A stretch of DNA of 64,000 nucleotides. Source: Anaerolineales bacterium (lineage in GTDB: Bacteria > Chloroflexota > Anaerolineae > Anaerolineales > Villigracilaceae). Location: contig JANWWK010000003.1 of the NCBI GenBank assembly GCA_025056175.1, positions 21,981-85,980 on the forward strand. The letters are read 5' to 3'. A program made the position numbers and the translations under genes. Shown here piece by piece: positions 9,149-17,880 of the stretch; the stretch's first letter is position 1, and every line of letters begins with the position of its first letter. The notes beneath the pieces were generated by a model that was given only the letters and a program-made list of their open reading frames with translations, searched no databases and was not told the origin of the DNA.

Positions 9149-9478
9149 TCAAAAAATCTGCGAGAAGACATCGAACAGAGATTGTGCCTGTGAGGCGGCT
9201 TGCCTACCGGCCTGATTCATGCGGTCTTGCGCTTTTTTGAGAGCGTCGGCATAACCGTTATTGACGTTCATAATGTTGACCAGCATGGGAATGACCTCAG
9301 AGGTCATCTCATTCACAAAACGGGTCGCGCCATCGCCTTTCCAAATGCCGCCCACCACCTGTTGAACCAGCGCGCGTAAAGGTGCAGTCACGGCATCTTC
9401 AATGATGCGCACCTGTTGCAAAATCTGGCTGATGATATTGCCCACCAGGTCGTCCACAAATTTGAACAGTCCAAACAT
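9149..9478 (-). CDS. WXG100-like ESX family protein
   Basis: 109 aa, mostly helical. A helix-turn-helix centre contains IWKGDGATRFVNEM (about 45-58), a recognisable WXG turn (WKG) followed by the typical F-x-x-E/M pattern. An amphipathic C-terminal helix ends in FSQIF. Predicted substrate or partner of the EccC-like ATPase. A very strong SD, AGGAGGTGA, overlaps the end of the upstream gene. There is no signal peptide, as expected for T7SS substrates. Confidence 0.75.
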   Translation of the reverse strand: MFGLFKFVDDLVGNIISQILQQVRIIEDAVTAPLRALVQQVVGGIWKGDGATRFVNEMTSEVIPMLVNIMNVNNGYADALKKAQDRMNQAGRQAASQAQSLFDVFSQIF

Positions 9479-9488
9479 AGGTCACCTC

Positions 9489-9779
9489 CTAGAAATTGCC
9501 CCCGGCTTTCTGGTCGGCGGCGCGCATATCGGCAATGGCCTGCTTGATGTCGTTGGCAACTTCCTGATATTTGGCGCTTAATTTGGTCACGCGCTGAAAG
9601 AATACTCCCAACGCCTGTACATACGCTTCGCCAGGTTCGCCCAGCAGCGCGCCATTTTGCATCTGCCCGGCAATTTTGCGGGAAATCGCTGCCGTCTGAT
9701 TCAAACGCTGCGCCACCATTTCGCAATGCTTTGCCATATCCTCCAGAGCAGGATAATTGACGCGAATTCGGTCTGACAT
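9489..9779 (-). CDS. WXG100-like ESX family protein (divergent turn)
   Basis: 96 aa with two predicted helices. N-terminal RIRVNYPALEDMAKHCEM matches the start of small ESX proteins, and the central turn reads LLGEPGEAYVQAL, keeping G-E-x-Y but lacking the Trp of WXG. Dimers of such proteins often pair one WXG and one degenerate partner, so it may heterodimerise with an adjacent family member (inference). It has a strong AGGAGG SD. Confidence 0.7.
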   Translation of the reverse strand: MSDRIRVNYPALEDMAKHCEMVAQRLNQTAAISRKIAGQMQNGALLGEPGEAYVQALGVFFQRVTKLSAKYQEVANDIKQAIADMRAADQKAGGNF

Positions 9780-9800
9780 TTTGACCTCCTACTACGGTAA

Positions 9801-10109
9801 TTACGCGCCGATATTGTTGAAGAAACCCCTGGTCTCTTCATCGGCAGAGCGAATGATTTGGACAATTTGCGAAGCCACCTTACCGGCCACATCAAGCGCA
9901 TGAACCATCTTCTGATGTGCAGGCAGAACCGTGCCGTTCATTTCGTTAAAGAACTGGTCTGCACCCTGGCCGACCCAGCCATCGCCGTGCAGAGCATCCA
10001 CTTTCGATTTGGTCTGTTGGAGAAGCGCGCGGTGTTCCTGCTCCTCCGCTTCCAACAATTTGATGATGCCCTGCATTTCATCGTAATTGACTTGAAGCAA
10101 TCCAGCCAT
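9801..10109 (-). CDS. WXG100 ESX family protein
   Basis: 102 aa and the clearest WXG100 of the set. An N-terminal helix begins with LLQVNYDEMQGI. The turn GWVGQGADQFFNEM has W-V-G followed by F-x-x-E-M, and the second helix ends ADEETRGFFNNIGA. It shares its C-terminal IIRSADEET block with the long WXG100 protein upstream (IIREADEEN), so the two are paralogues. No signal peptide. Predicted secreted substrate. Confidence 0.88.
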   Translation of the reverse strand: MAGLLQVNYDEMQGIIKLLEAEEQEHRALLQQTKSKVDALHGDGWVGQGADQFFNEMNGTVLPAHQKMVHALDVAGKVASQIVQIIRSADEETRGFFNNIGA

Positions 10110-10220
10110 ACCTCCATCCTTTCTCCTTCAGGGAATTGGTGACAAAAAACAAATAAAACGAGCAAACGTGCAATCTGGAATAGAACCACCTCCTTTTCGA
10201 GACACCAGTAATCTCAAAGT

Positions 10221-11141
10221 TCAATCTTTGTCCTTTTTGGCATCCTTGATGGCTTTGGCTGCCGCGCCTGCTGCGGCACTACCAGCCACGCCGGCCACAC
10301 CAGCCGCCGCTGCGCCCGTGCCTGGCGAGGATGTCTGAACGGCTTCGCCAGAACTACCGCCGCCAGGTGACGGTGACGGCGGCGTGGCACCACCGCCAGC
10401 ACTACCACCACTGCCAAACAGGTGGTCAGGCAGGTCTTCAGGCGCACGCGAACCAACCGAAGCCGATTGCGAAGTCTGGTCTACCATGCCGGCGCCCATC
10501 CCTTTCAGGTCGCCGCGTAAGCCCTCACTGCTGGTTGCACTGCTGCCACCTCCACCACCGCCGCCAGCAGGGGTTGTTTGCGTTTCAGGGGTCTTACCAC
10601 CCCCCTTACCGCCTTCCTGGTCGCCACCGCCACCCCGTTCAAACTCCTGCGAACCAGAAGAAGATTCGGGCGAGGGAGTCTGTGTGTTACCGGTTTCACT
10701 GCCCGGCACTTCCGGTCTCTGCGTGACAGCCTCGAATTCCGAAGCGCCGAAATCACCACCTAAACCACCTTCTCCGCTATCGCCCGGCACACGCCCCAAC
10801 ACCGCTTCAAAGCCCGAAGCGCCGAAATCCTCACCACTCTGAAACTCGTTTTTGAAGAAATTGGCATTTTCTTCGTCCGCTTCACGGATAATTTTCACAA
10901 TTTTCATGAGAACGTCTTGCGCAAAGAAATGCGCTTTCGAAACCCGCATCAGCGCCGGGAGCAAATCCTGTTCCATTTCAGCGAAGAATTTTTCCGCTGC
11001 TTCGCCAGCCCAATCTTTGCGTAAATTTTGCAATCGCAAACGGGTCGCAGTGAGCAGTTGGGCAAAATCTTCGCCTTCGCCGTTGAACGTTTTGACAATA
11101 GCGTCCAATTCGTCATACTTGAGTTGAAGAATCCGGGACAT
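10221..11141 (-). CDS. WXG100 protein with long Gly/Ser/Pro-rich C-terminal extension
   Basis: 306 aa. Residues 1-100 form a WXG100 domain: start SRILQLKYDELDAIVKTF, turn KDWAGEAAEKFFAEM, end EADEENANFF. The remaining 200 residues are low-complexity Gly, Ser, Pro, Thr, Ala and Glu, ending in a Lys/Asp-rich tail (KDAKKDKD). There are no membrane helices or catalytic motifs. The tail could be a disordered exported passenger, a surface linker or a chaperone-binding region; function unknown. The ORF-track start was moved to ATG 11141, which has GAGGGAAG upstream and lies 10 nt after the VWA gene's stop. Confidence 0.85.
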   Translation of the reverse strand: MSRILQLKYDELDAIVKTFNGEGEDFAQLLTATRLRLQNLRKDWAGEAAEKFFAEMEQDLLPALMRVSKAHFFAQDVLMKIVKIIREADEENANFFKNEFQSGEDFGASGFEAVLGRVPGDSGEGGLGGDFGASEFEAVTQRPEVPGSETGNTQTPSPESSSGSQEFERGGGGDQEGGKGGGKTPETQTTPAGGGGGGGSSATSSEGLRGDLKGMGAGMVDQTSQSASVGSRAPEDLPDHLFGSGGSAGGGATPPSPSPGGGSSGEAVQTSSPGTGAAAAGVAGVAGSAAAGAAAKAIKDAKKDKD

Positions 11142-11151
11142 AAGACTTCCC

Positions 11152-13452
11152 TCAACTGACCTCGAAACGAACGGATACATTCGGTCCAAAATGAATCACT
11201 GCGCCTTGCCGAAGCGAGACAGGCTGTCCGGGACGAATACGCTGCCCGTCAACAAACGTGCCGTTACTGCTGCCAAAATCGGTAATCAGATACACCTGGC
11301 GCACGGCATCGAAAGAAATTTCGGCATGGCGGCGAGAGATGTTGGGTTCTTTAAGAACCAGATTGCCTTCCACACGTCCAATCACAAACGGCAAAGGTTG
11401 TAAAGGAAGCCGGGCATCGAGCGCCAGTTCCGGCGGTGATTTGACGATGGTCAACGAAGCCGGTGGTCTGCTAACCGGAACAGCGAGCAGGGTGGCTTGT
11501 GAAGCGGGCGGCGCAATCAACGTCGCATCCGCCGAAGCAGACGCAGAAGGAGCGGGGGACACTAAAGGCGGACGAGATGCCTGCGAAGCAGGCGCAGATG
11601 ACGAAGTCGCCGGTTTACGCGCAGACAAGGGTTCTTCATCGGCAATCGGCAGAGAGGCACCAGAAGGCACTCCGTCTGCCAGTTTGCCGCCGAGCCGACC
11701 CTGCAAAACCGGTGTGCCGGTAAGTGTCTTTTCGCGCCGCGAGGAATACATCATGAACCCCACCACCCCAAGAAGAATTGCCACAATCATGAACAGAATA
11801 ACCGGCGCAGCTACCAGGGCTGCCACCAGCACCTGAACAAGATTGGGGCGCACGGCCTGATAGACGACGCCGGCGAATTGAGCAGTGTTGTACACCTGTC
11901 CATCTTTACCGAGAACGCGCACAAACAGGGTGTACTTACCATCCGGCACTTTGGATTGACTGAGCGGCACGATGATTTGCCCTGTGCTGGCGCTCTCGGC
12001 AGGGGCGGTGAAGTCAGAGCCTTCCACTTTGGTGTTCGTGGCTTCATCCACCAGCCAGCCATCGAACCCGCCAATCAGCGCAGGGTTGGTGGTTTTGATG
12101 GAAAGCACCAGGTCATTGTTCTTAATCGAAACTGCCTGCACCGTCACCGAAGGCAAAACCGCGCTGGGGTCGAACAGGAACTCGTGCGTGATGACGGTGA
12201 AGCGCTTGCCTTCGGCATTCGTGAACCAGGCAAAGGGGCGTTTATCCTCCTTACTGATGGCGCTGATGCGTAACTGATAATCGCGTCCGGGCGTCATTTG
12301 CGAGGTAGAAATGTTGAAAACGTTATTTTGCTGGAGCGAATCAAACGTAAATTCGGCCACTTTCAAGCCGCCCTTGACATCCCACACCTCTATCTTGACG
12401 TATTCGACCTGTTCAGGCGAAGTCATCGAGAGTTGAATGTCATAAGTCAGGTTTTCTGGCACAAACTGCAAGCCAGCGAACTGTCCTTTCACCGGACTGG
12501 GTGGCCCTTCGTAATCCGTTTCCGAATTGATAGAAAAACTGACACTCAACGTTTCTTTATCATTCAAATTAAGCGTCAGCACCACCGGGTTACTGCCTTG
12601 TTTGGGATAAACCTCCGCCTGCACCATCCATTGCGCCTTCAGACCATCCATAATCGCCTGAAACGCCTGCGAGATGTCCTCTCTTTGGGCAATGGTTGAG
12701 AACCCACCCGTGCTGGCAGCCATCCCTTTGAGTTCCACCTCATTCAGGTTGGACTCTTTGGAAGCCAACCCAATGGTATTTATGGGAATCTGCGTCTTTT
12801 GAGCAAACTCGGTGACTTCCATGAACGTCTTCTTGCTGCACGGTTGATTCGGCACGAAGGTTTCATCCCGTCCATCAGCAAACAGGATGATAGCCCGGCG
12901 GCCCGGCGGTGCTTTTTGCAAACTTTCTGCTGCTGTAAACAGGGCGTCATACAAACAGGTTTCCTTGCTGGCGGCCTGATATTGGTCAATCGCAAAGTTC
13001 ACAGCAGAGATATTCTGCGTAAAGTCTTGCAGCAATCGAATTTCGGAATTGAACTGCACCACCGAGAAAAAGGCATTATCGGGCGTGTTGTTGAGCGCTG
13101 CTTTGGCCGCACGGCGAACATCCGGCACGGCACGTATCATCGTGCCGCTGGCATCCAGCAGAAAGACAATATAAATCGGCACATCTGGTTTCTGCACTCG
13201 TGTATCAGCAAAGAAATTCACCCCCGGCAAATCTATCCGCGCCGTTTCGGCCAGCGTCTCCACCACCGGCAGGCCAGTCTTCGGGTCGTAGATGTTGTAG
13301 TACACCTTGAGCGTCATCGCTTCGGGCGTTTCGACCGTCACGATCTGACTGATTCGAATCGCCAATCCCGATTGCGCTTGAACCACCGCCACCGGAGACA
13401 AAAACAGCCCACACACGAGCAACCACAAGACCAACCGCTTGCCAGCCTGCAT
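11152..13452 (-). CDS. Secreted/membrane VWA-domain protein with C-terminal FHA domain, T7SS-associated
   Basis: 766 aa, first gene of the operon. It has a signal peptide (cleavage near VQAQ, about residue 27), then a VWA domain (about 90-285) with MIDAS-type DASGTM and a TGG turn. Beta-rich repeats follow, then one membrane helix (about 545-570), an Ala/Ser/Pro linker and a C-terminal FHA domain (NISRRHAE, DFGSSNGTF). The layout places VWA outside and FHA in the cytosol. It may link external binding to phospho-dependent assembly of the secretion machine (inference). The ATG at 13452 with GGGAGGCG is preferred over the TTG five codons upstream. Confidence 0.87.
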   Translation of the reverse strand: MQAGKRLVLWLLVCGLFLSPVAVVQAQSGLAIRISQIVTVETPEAMTLKVYYNIYDPKTGLPVVETLAETARIDLPGVNFFADTRVQKPDVPIYIVFLLDASGTMIRAVPDVRRAAKAALNNTPDNAFFSVVQFNSEIRLLQDFTQNISAVNFAIDQYQAASKETCLYDALFTAAESLQKAPPGRRAIILFADGRDETFVPNQPCSKKTFMEVTEFAQKTQIPINTIGLASKESNLNEVELKGMAASTGGFSTIAQREDISQAFQAIMDGLKAQWMVQAEVYPKQGSNPVVLTLNLNDKETLSVSFSINSETDYEGPPSPVKGQFAGLQFVPENLTYDIQLSMTSPEQVEYVKIEVWDVKGGLKVAEFTFDSLQQNNVFNISTSQMTPGRDYQLRISAISKEDKRPFAWFTNAEGKRFTVITHEFLFDPSAVLPSVTVQAVSIKNNDLVLSIKTTNPALIGGFDGWLVDEATNTKVEGSDFTAPAESASTGQIIVPLSQSKVPDGKYTLFVRVLGKDGQVYNTAQFAGVVYQAVRPNLVQVLVAALVAAPVILFMIVAILLGVVGFMMYSSRREKTLTGTPVLQGRLGGKLADGVPSGASLPIADEEPLSARKPATSSSAPASQASRPPLVSPAPSASASADATLIAPPASQATLLAVPVSRPPASLTIVKSPPELALDARLPLQPLPFVIGRVEGNLVLKEPNISRRHAEISFDAVRQVYLITDFGSSNGTFVDGQRIRPGQPVSLRQGAVIHFGPNVSVRFEVS

Positions 13453-13570
13453 TCGAGCGCCTCCCAAAAACTACCAAGCAAAACAGACATTACTTATCAA
13501 AATTGTAAGGATTGGAAGTATCTGTTTCTATCCCCCAAAAGGTTGTATTTGCAAAACAAGCCCCACTGAC

Positions 13571-13599
13571 TTGCCCGACAGGGTGACTTCGAGTATCAT
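13571..13599 (+). promoter_or_regulatory. Sigma70-type promoter giving a leaderless start
   Basis: -35 TTGCCC and -10 TATCAT are separated by 17 nt. The expected transcription start falls on, or within a base or two of, the ATG at 13606, and no Shine-Dalgarno is visible. Confidence 0.55.
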
Positions 13600-13605
13600 A
13601 GTCGC

Positions 13606-14097
13606 ATGTTTGCAAACGATGAGACCACCCTGCGCCGCCGGCAAACCCTGATTGCCATTATTCTCTCAACCATTCCCTGTTACTGTCTGGGGGGCGTTTT
13701 GCTTTGGTTCCGTCCTGAACCGCCTACACCCACCCCCACGCCGACCATCACCCTGACCGTCACCAACACGCTGGTCATCTTCATTCCAACGGCAACACAA
13801 TTCCCTACCTTTGGCCCCAGTCCAACGCCGGGCATCCTGACGGCCACACTCACCTTTACCCCCACCCAAACCCCCACCCCAACCGGAACCCCAACGCTCA
13901 CCCGCACCACCACCGTCACGCCATTCCTGCCGCCCACATTCACGTTCACACCCTCCATTACGCCCCAAACGCCTACGCTCACGTTTACCCCCTCGGTCAC
14001 GCCGATTCCCCCATCGCCGACCTTCACCAACACGCCTTTGCCACCTACTTCCACCAGCACACCTACCACTACACCAACTGAAACCCCTACCCCCTGA
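13606..14097 (+). CDS. Membrane-anchored Thr/Pro-rich repeat protein
   Basis: 163 aa. The first 35 residues hold a positively charged start (LRRRQ) and one hydrophobic helix. The rest is a low-complexity Thr/Pro stretch (TPTPT, TFTPS, TPTLT), probably an extended glycosylated stalk outside the membrane. There is no globular domain. Such TPT stalks recur in this window (45082, 46137) and are common in Anaerolineae surface proteins. It may be a short anchor or spacer protein. Six nt separate it from the first M42 gene, so co-transcription is likely. Confidence 0.7.
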   Translation: MFANDETTLRRRQTLIAIILSTIPCYCLGGVLLWFRPEPPTPTPTPTITLTVTNTLVIFIPTATQFPTFGPSPTPGILTATLTFTPTQTPTPTGTPTLTRTTTVTPFLPPTFTFTPSITPQTPTLTFTPSVTPIPPSPTFTNTPLPPTSTSTPTTTPTETPTP

Positions 14098-14102
14098 ACT
14101 TC

Positions 14103-15170
14103 ATGCCCGAAATCACCCCTTTTCTCAAATCCTTGCTTTCCGTTGCCGGCATCTCGGCTTACGAAACGCCAGTAGCGCAACTGATTGAAGAAAAATGGCG
14201 CCCGCTGGTAGATGAAATCCGTCTCAGCCGCATTGGTTCACTCGAGGCACTCAAGCGCGGTTCAGGAAGCGAACCACGGCCCTCCATCATGGTCGCTACC
14301 CACATGGACGCGATTGGCATGATGGTCACCTCCGTGGCCGAAGGCTTTTTGCACTTCACGCAAGTTGGCGGCGTTGACCCGCGCATCCTGCCCGGCACGC
14401 CCGTGCTGGTTCACGCCTCGGCCAGCGGCGAGGCACTTCCCGGCATTGTGGTCATGCCCCCGTCGCGCGCCCTGCCTGCTTCGGTCGGAGATGGTGTCGT
14501 TGGACTGGACTATCTGCTGATTGACCTGGGCCTGCCGCCGGAGGAAGTTGCCTCCAAAGTGCGGACGGGCGACCCTGTTTCGTTTGCCACCCAACCCCAG
14601 GAACTGGCAGGCGAAGTCCTCTCCGGGCATACCCTGGACAACCGCGCTTCCGTCGCCGTCTTGACAGTGGCACTGCAGGAACTTCGCAGCCAGACTCACA
14701 CGTGGGATGTCTGGGCAGTAGCTACAGCGCAAGAGGAAGTCTCGCTGGGCGGAGCGTTCACCTCGGCCTTCGGTCTGCGCCCACAGATTGCCGTGGCTGT
14801 AGATGTCACGTTTGCCAAAGGGCCAGGCGCCAACGACTGGCAAACCGTGCCGCTCGGCAAAGGCCCCACCCTGACGATGGGACCCAACATCCACCCGTAC
14901 CTGTTCAAAAAGTTTGAAGAACTCGCCAAAAGCCTGGAAATCCCCTATCAGACCGAAGTAACCCCACGACACACCGGCACCGATGGCTACGCTACCCAGG
15001 TGGCCGCCGAAGGCATCCCGACAATGGTCATCGGCATTCCTCTGCGTTATATGCACACCCCGGTCGAAATTGTAGCACTCAAAGACATCCAGCGCGCCGG
15101 GCGTCTGCTGGCCGCATTTATCGCCAGCCTGGAGCCAGACTTCGTCGAAAAAATTTCGTGGGAGGATTAA
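14103..15170 (+). CDS. M42 family metallo-aminopeptidase (first of three)
   Basis: 355 aa. Family-typical metal and catalytic landmarks are visible in order: THMDAIG (first His/Asp), HTLDNRAS (bridging Asp), QEEVSLGG (catalytic Glu pair), AVDVTF (metal Asp) and MHTPVE (last His). M42 enzymes are cytosolic dodecameric (TET) aminopeptidases that trim peptides with two divalent metals. The 360 aa length is standard. All ligands appear intact, though the region around VTPRHTGTDGY diverges from the other two copies. It shares a strand and likely an operon with the next two M42 genes. Confidence 0.88.
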   Translation: MPEITPFLKSLLSVAGISAYETPVAQLIEEKWRPLVDEIRLSRIGSLEALKRGSGSEPRPSIMVATHMDAIGMMVTSVAEGFLHFTQVGGVDPRILPGTPVLVHASASGEALPGIVVMPPSRALPASVGDGVVGLDYLLIDLGLPPEEVASKVRTGDPVSFATQPQELAGEVLSGHTLDNRASVAVLTVALQELRSQTHTWDVWAVATAQEEVSLGGAFTSAFGLRPQIAVAVDVTFAKGPGANDWQTVPLGKGPTLTMGPNIHPYLFKKFEELAKSLEIPYQTEVTPRHTGTDGYATQVAAEGIPTMVIGIPLRYMHTPVEIVALKDIQRAGRLLAAFIASLEPDFVEKISWED

Positions 15171-15229
15171 CGGCCAGCCCCCCAAAGTTCCAAGGCCAAA
15201 ACCTGCCCCCGAAAAACCGGACACCGAAT

Positions 15230-16285
15230 ATGCCGAATATCTCCGAAACCCAAATAGAACTGCTGGAAAAACTGTGCAACGCCTCCGCCGTTTCGGGCGA
15301 TGAGGGCGAGGTGCGGAAAATTATCCTGGAAGAAGTCAAACCCTATGCCGATACGGTCAAAGTAGATGCGTTGGGAAACGTCCTGGTCACCAAAAACGGA
15401 ACAGGAGCAGACCGTGTACGGGTGATGCTCGACTGCCACATGGACGAAGTTGGTTTTATGCTTGTCTCCGATGATGGAGAGGGGTTATACCGCTTTGAGC
15501 TGGTCGGCGGGATTGACGTACGTCAGCTGCCGGGCAAACAAGTGCTGGTTGGCAAAGAAAAAATTCCTGGCGTCATTGGGGCGCGCCCCATTCACCTGAC
15601 CACATCCGAAGAACGGCAGAAGAAAATCCCTCTAGATGCGTTGCGAATTGACATTGGCCCCGGCGGAAAAGCCAGACCTGGCGACCGCGCCGTATTTGCC
15701 ACCCGTTTCCAGCGCGTGGGGTCTTCCATCCTGGCAAAAGCAATTGACAACCGCATCGGATGCGCGCTTCTGATTGACCTGCTCAAAACATCTCCTGCAA
15801 ACATAGACTTATGTCTGTCCTTCTCGGTACAGGAGGAAATCGGCCTGCGTGGAGCAAAGGTAGCGGCCTTTCATTTCAACCCCGATATGGCAATCGCCAT
15901 AGACGCCACCCCCGCCAACGACCTGCCCGTTTATGACGGAAGTGAAAACACCTTCTACAACACCAGACTCGGCCAGGGTCCAGCCATCTACACCTTCGAT
16001 TCCGGCACGCTTAACGACCCGCGCCTGATTCACTTTCTGGCGCACACTGCCGAAGCAGCCGGGATCCCCTACCAGTTCCGTCAACCAGGCGGCGGCGGGA
16101 CGGATGCAGGTGCAATTCACCGCACGCGCACCGGCGTCCCAACCGTCTCGGTGTCGGTTCCCCATCGCTACACACACAGCGCCATCAGCCTGGCCCGCAT
16201 CGAAGATTGGCAAAACACCCTCGCTTTGCTGACAGCAGCCCTGGAACGCATCACGCCGGATTTGCTCCAGCAAGCCAGGCCATAG
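15230..16285 (+). CDS. M42 family metallo-aminopeptidase (second of three)
   Basis: 351 aa. The motif series is CHMDEVGF, KAIDNRIG, QEEIGLRGA, AIDATP, GGGTDAGAI and THSAIS, complete for a two-metal M42 peptidase. The ORF-track start (GTG 15158) lies inside the upstream gene. The ATG at 15230 gives the usual N-terminus (SETQIELLEKL...). It lies 59 nt downstream of the first M42 gene. Divergence between copies suggests different residue preferences in peptide turnover (inference). Confidence 0.88.
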   Translation: MPNISETQIELLEKLCNASAVSGDEGEVRKIILEEVKPYADTVKVDALGNVLVTKNGTGADRVRVMLDCHMDEVGFMLVSDDGEGLYRFELVGGIDVRQLPGKQVLVGKEKIPGVIGARPIHLTTSEERQKKIPLDALRIDIGPGGKARPGDRAVFATRFQRVGSSILAKAIDNRIGCALLIDLLKTSPANIDLCLSFSVQEEIGLRGAKVAAFHFNPDMAIAIDATPANDLPVYDGSENTFYNTRLGQGPAIYTFDSGTLNDPRLIHFLAHTAEAAGIPYQFRQPGGGGTDAGAIHRTRTGVPTVSVSVPHRYTHSAISLARIEDWQNTLALLTAALERITPDLLQQARP

Positions 16286-16359
16286 CGCGCCTGCGAATGA
16301 GTATAATCAAATCATGGGCATCAAACGGCTCCTCAACTGAATGAAAAAATCTCAACCCT

Positions 16360-17346
16360 ATGAAATCACTCCTGCAAAAACTCACCGAAACGTTCGCCCC
16401 CTCCGGCTACGAAGCCGCCATCCGCGAAGTCATTCGCGCCGAAATCGAACCGCTGGCCGATGAAATCCGTGTAGATGCACTGGGAAATCTGATTGCCCGC
16501 AAAGGCAAAGGCGGCAAAAGAATCATGGTTGCCGCCCACATGGATGAAATCGGTCTCATCGCCAGCCACATAGACGAGAACGGCTTCGTGCGCTTCACCA
16601 CCATCGGCGGCGTGTACCCACAAATGTTAATGGGCGCGCGTGTCCGCTTTTATAGCGGTGTGCCGGGCATTGTTTACACCGAACCCCTCGACAAACCCAC
16701 CGACACGCCCGCCATCGAAAAAATGTTTATTGACGTGGGAGCCACAAGCCGCGCCGATTGCCCCGTTAAAGTGGGCGAAGTGGCGGCCTTTGAGCGCCCC
16801 TTCCTCGACCTGGGTGACCGCCTGGTTGCCAAAAGCATGGATGACCGCATCGGCTGTCTGGTCGCCATTGAAGCCCTGCGCGCGCTCAAAGATACCCCCA
16901 ACGAAGTATATTTCGTTTTCACTACCCAGGAAGAAGTCGGCACACGCGGCGCCGAGACCTCCGCCTTCGGCATTGACCCCGATTTGGGCTTCAGCCTGGA
17001 TGTCACCAGTTGGGGTGATACCCCTGGGCGCAAACATTTCGAGATGGCGCTGGGCAAAGGGCCAGCCATCAAAATCAAAGACGGTGGGATGCTCTCCGAC
17101 CCGCGCATCATCCGCTGGATGGTGAACACTGCCGAAGCACAGGGCATCCCCTATCAGCGCGAAGTACTTTTGGGCGGCACCACCGATGCCCGCGCCATGC
17201 AACTCGTCCGCGCTGGTGTACCGGTCGGGTGCATTTCCATCCCCTGCCGCTACGTTCACTCCCCCAGCGAGATGGTGGATTACAACGACGTGCAAAATGC
17301 CGTCAAACTGACCACTGCTCTCCTGGCGAATCCGGTGGAGTGGTAG
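16360..17346 (+). CDS. M42 family metallo-aminopeptidase (third of three)
   Basis: 328 aa. The ligand set AHMDEIGL, KSMDDRIG, QEEVGTRGAE, SLDVTS, GGTTDARAM and VHSPSEM is intact. It is the closest of the three to generic YsdC/FrvX-type peptidases. A TATAAT about 55 nt upstream (16302) suggests it may have its own promoter. A tiny 8-codon ORF beginning at 16314 lies between; it is probably incidental. It converges on the DUF456 gene with 1 nt between stops. Confidence 0.88.
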   Translation: MKSLLQKLTETFAPSGYEAAIREVIRAEIEPLADEIRVDALGNLIARKGKGGKRIMVAAHMDEIGLIASHIDENGFVRFTTIGGVYPQMLMGARVRFYSGVPGIVYTEPLDKPTDTPAIEKMFIDVGATSRADCPVKVGEVAAFERPFLDLGDRLVAKSMDDRIGCLVAIEALRALKDTPNEVYFVFTTQEEVGTRGAETSAFGIDPDLGFSLDVTSWGDTPGRKHFEMALGKGPAIKIKDGGMLSDPRIIRWMVNTAEAQGIPYQREVLLGGTTDARAMQLVRAGVPVGCISIPCRYVHSPSEMVDYNDVQNAVKLTTALLANPVEW

Positions 17347-17347
17347 A

Positions 17348-17860
17348 TTACACCAACACCCATAGCAGCCAGAACCCAATCATCAGGATTCCAATCGCAA
17401 ACAAGGCCAGAAACGTCCACCCGAACCCCACCAGCCAGCCCTTAGCCGAATCGAAGGCTGCACGCGCTTCACGCAAGCGAAGATACTCCACCAGGTAGAG
17501 CGTCAGCGGGGTGATGAGCAGCGCGGCCAAAGGCGTTAGAAAACAGCTGGAAACCAGTCCCACCGCCAAACCGATGCCAATCGAGCGCCAGGGCGTGCCG
17601 GTTTCGCGCAGTTTGGCGGTGATGATGATATTGTCTATCACCCCGCCCACGGCTGCCAGGAGCGTGATGAGCGCGAACAGAAACCAATCCCAGCCGGTCA
17701 TCAAGCCACTCCAGGCGGCATAAAACATATAAACCACCGCAGCCAGCCAGATGACGGCGATGCCCGGAAAGATGGGGATGAGCAAACCCGCAAGACCCAC
17801 CAGCATAAAGGTCAGGGTGAGGGCTTGCATCAAAATTTCGCCGAATAGAGGGATATTCAT
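17348..17860 (-). CDS. DUF456 family membrane protein
   Basis: 170 aa with four to five hydrophobic helices: about 10-40, 45-75, 95-125 and 145-170. It has the Gly/Pro-rich first helix (LLIPIFPG) and the central VDN-like GGVIDNII segment typical of DUF456. The family has no assigned function. It sits 20 nt downstream of serS on the same strand and is probably read through from it. No clear Shine-Dalgarno is visible for this start. Confidence 0.75.
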   Translation of the reverse strand: MNIPLFGEILMQALTLTFMLVGLAGLLIPIFPGIAVIWLAAVVYMFYAAWSGLMTGWDWFLFALITLLAAVGGVIDNIIITAKLRETGTPWRSIGIGLAVGLVSSCFLTPLAALLITPLTLYLVEYLRLREARAAFDSAKGWLVGFGWTFLALFAIGILMIGFWLLWVLV

Positions 17861-17880
17861 AGCAACTGGCCTGAATCAAG

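Noticed and set aside
9938-10189. Minus-strand ORF with a GGAGGTGG start in the gap between the first and second WXG100 genes
   Set aside because: It overlaps the next WXG100 gene in another frame, and its reading is not family-like. Kept out, although the U-rich spacer is slightly unusual.
13700-14096. The TPT-coding stretch as a DNA tandem repeat or CRISPR-like array
   Set aside because: Repeats are at amino-acid level with variable codons and no fixed spacer/repeat unit.
13666-14180. Minus-strand Gly/Val-rich ORFs opposite the TPT-repeat protein
   Set aside because: Mirror image of the Thr/Pro repeats; no biological support.
16314-16340. 8-codon ORF before the third M42 gene, with TATAAT just upstream
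   Set aside because: Too short and without SD; probably incidental, though the -10 may serve the M42 gene.
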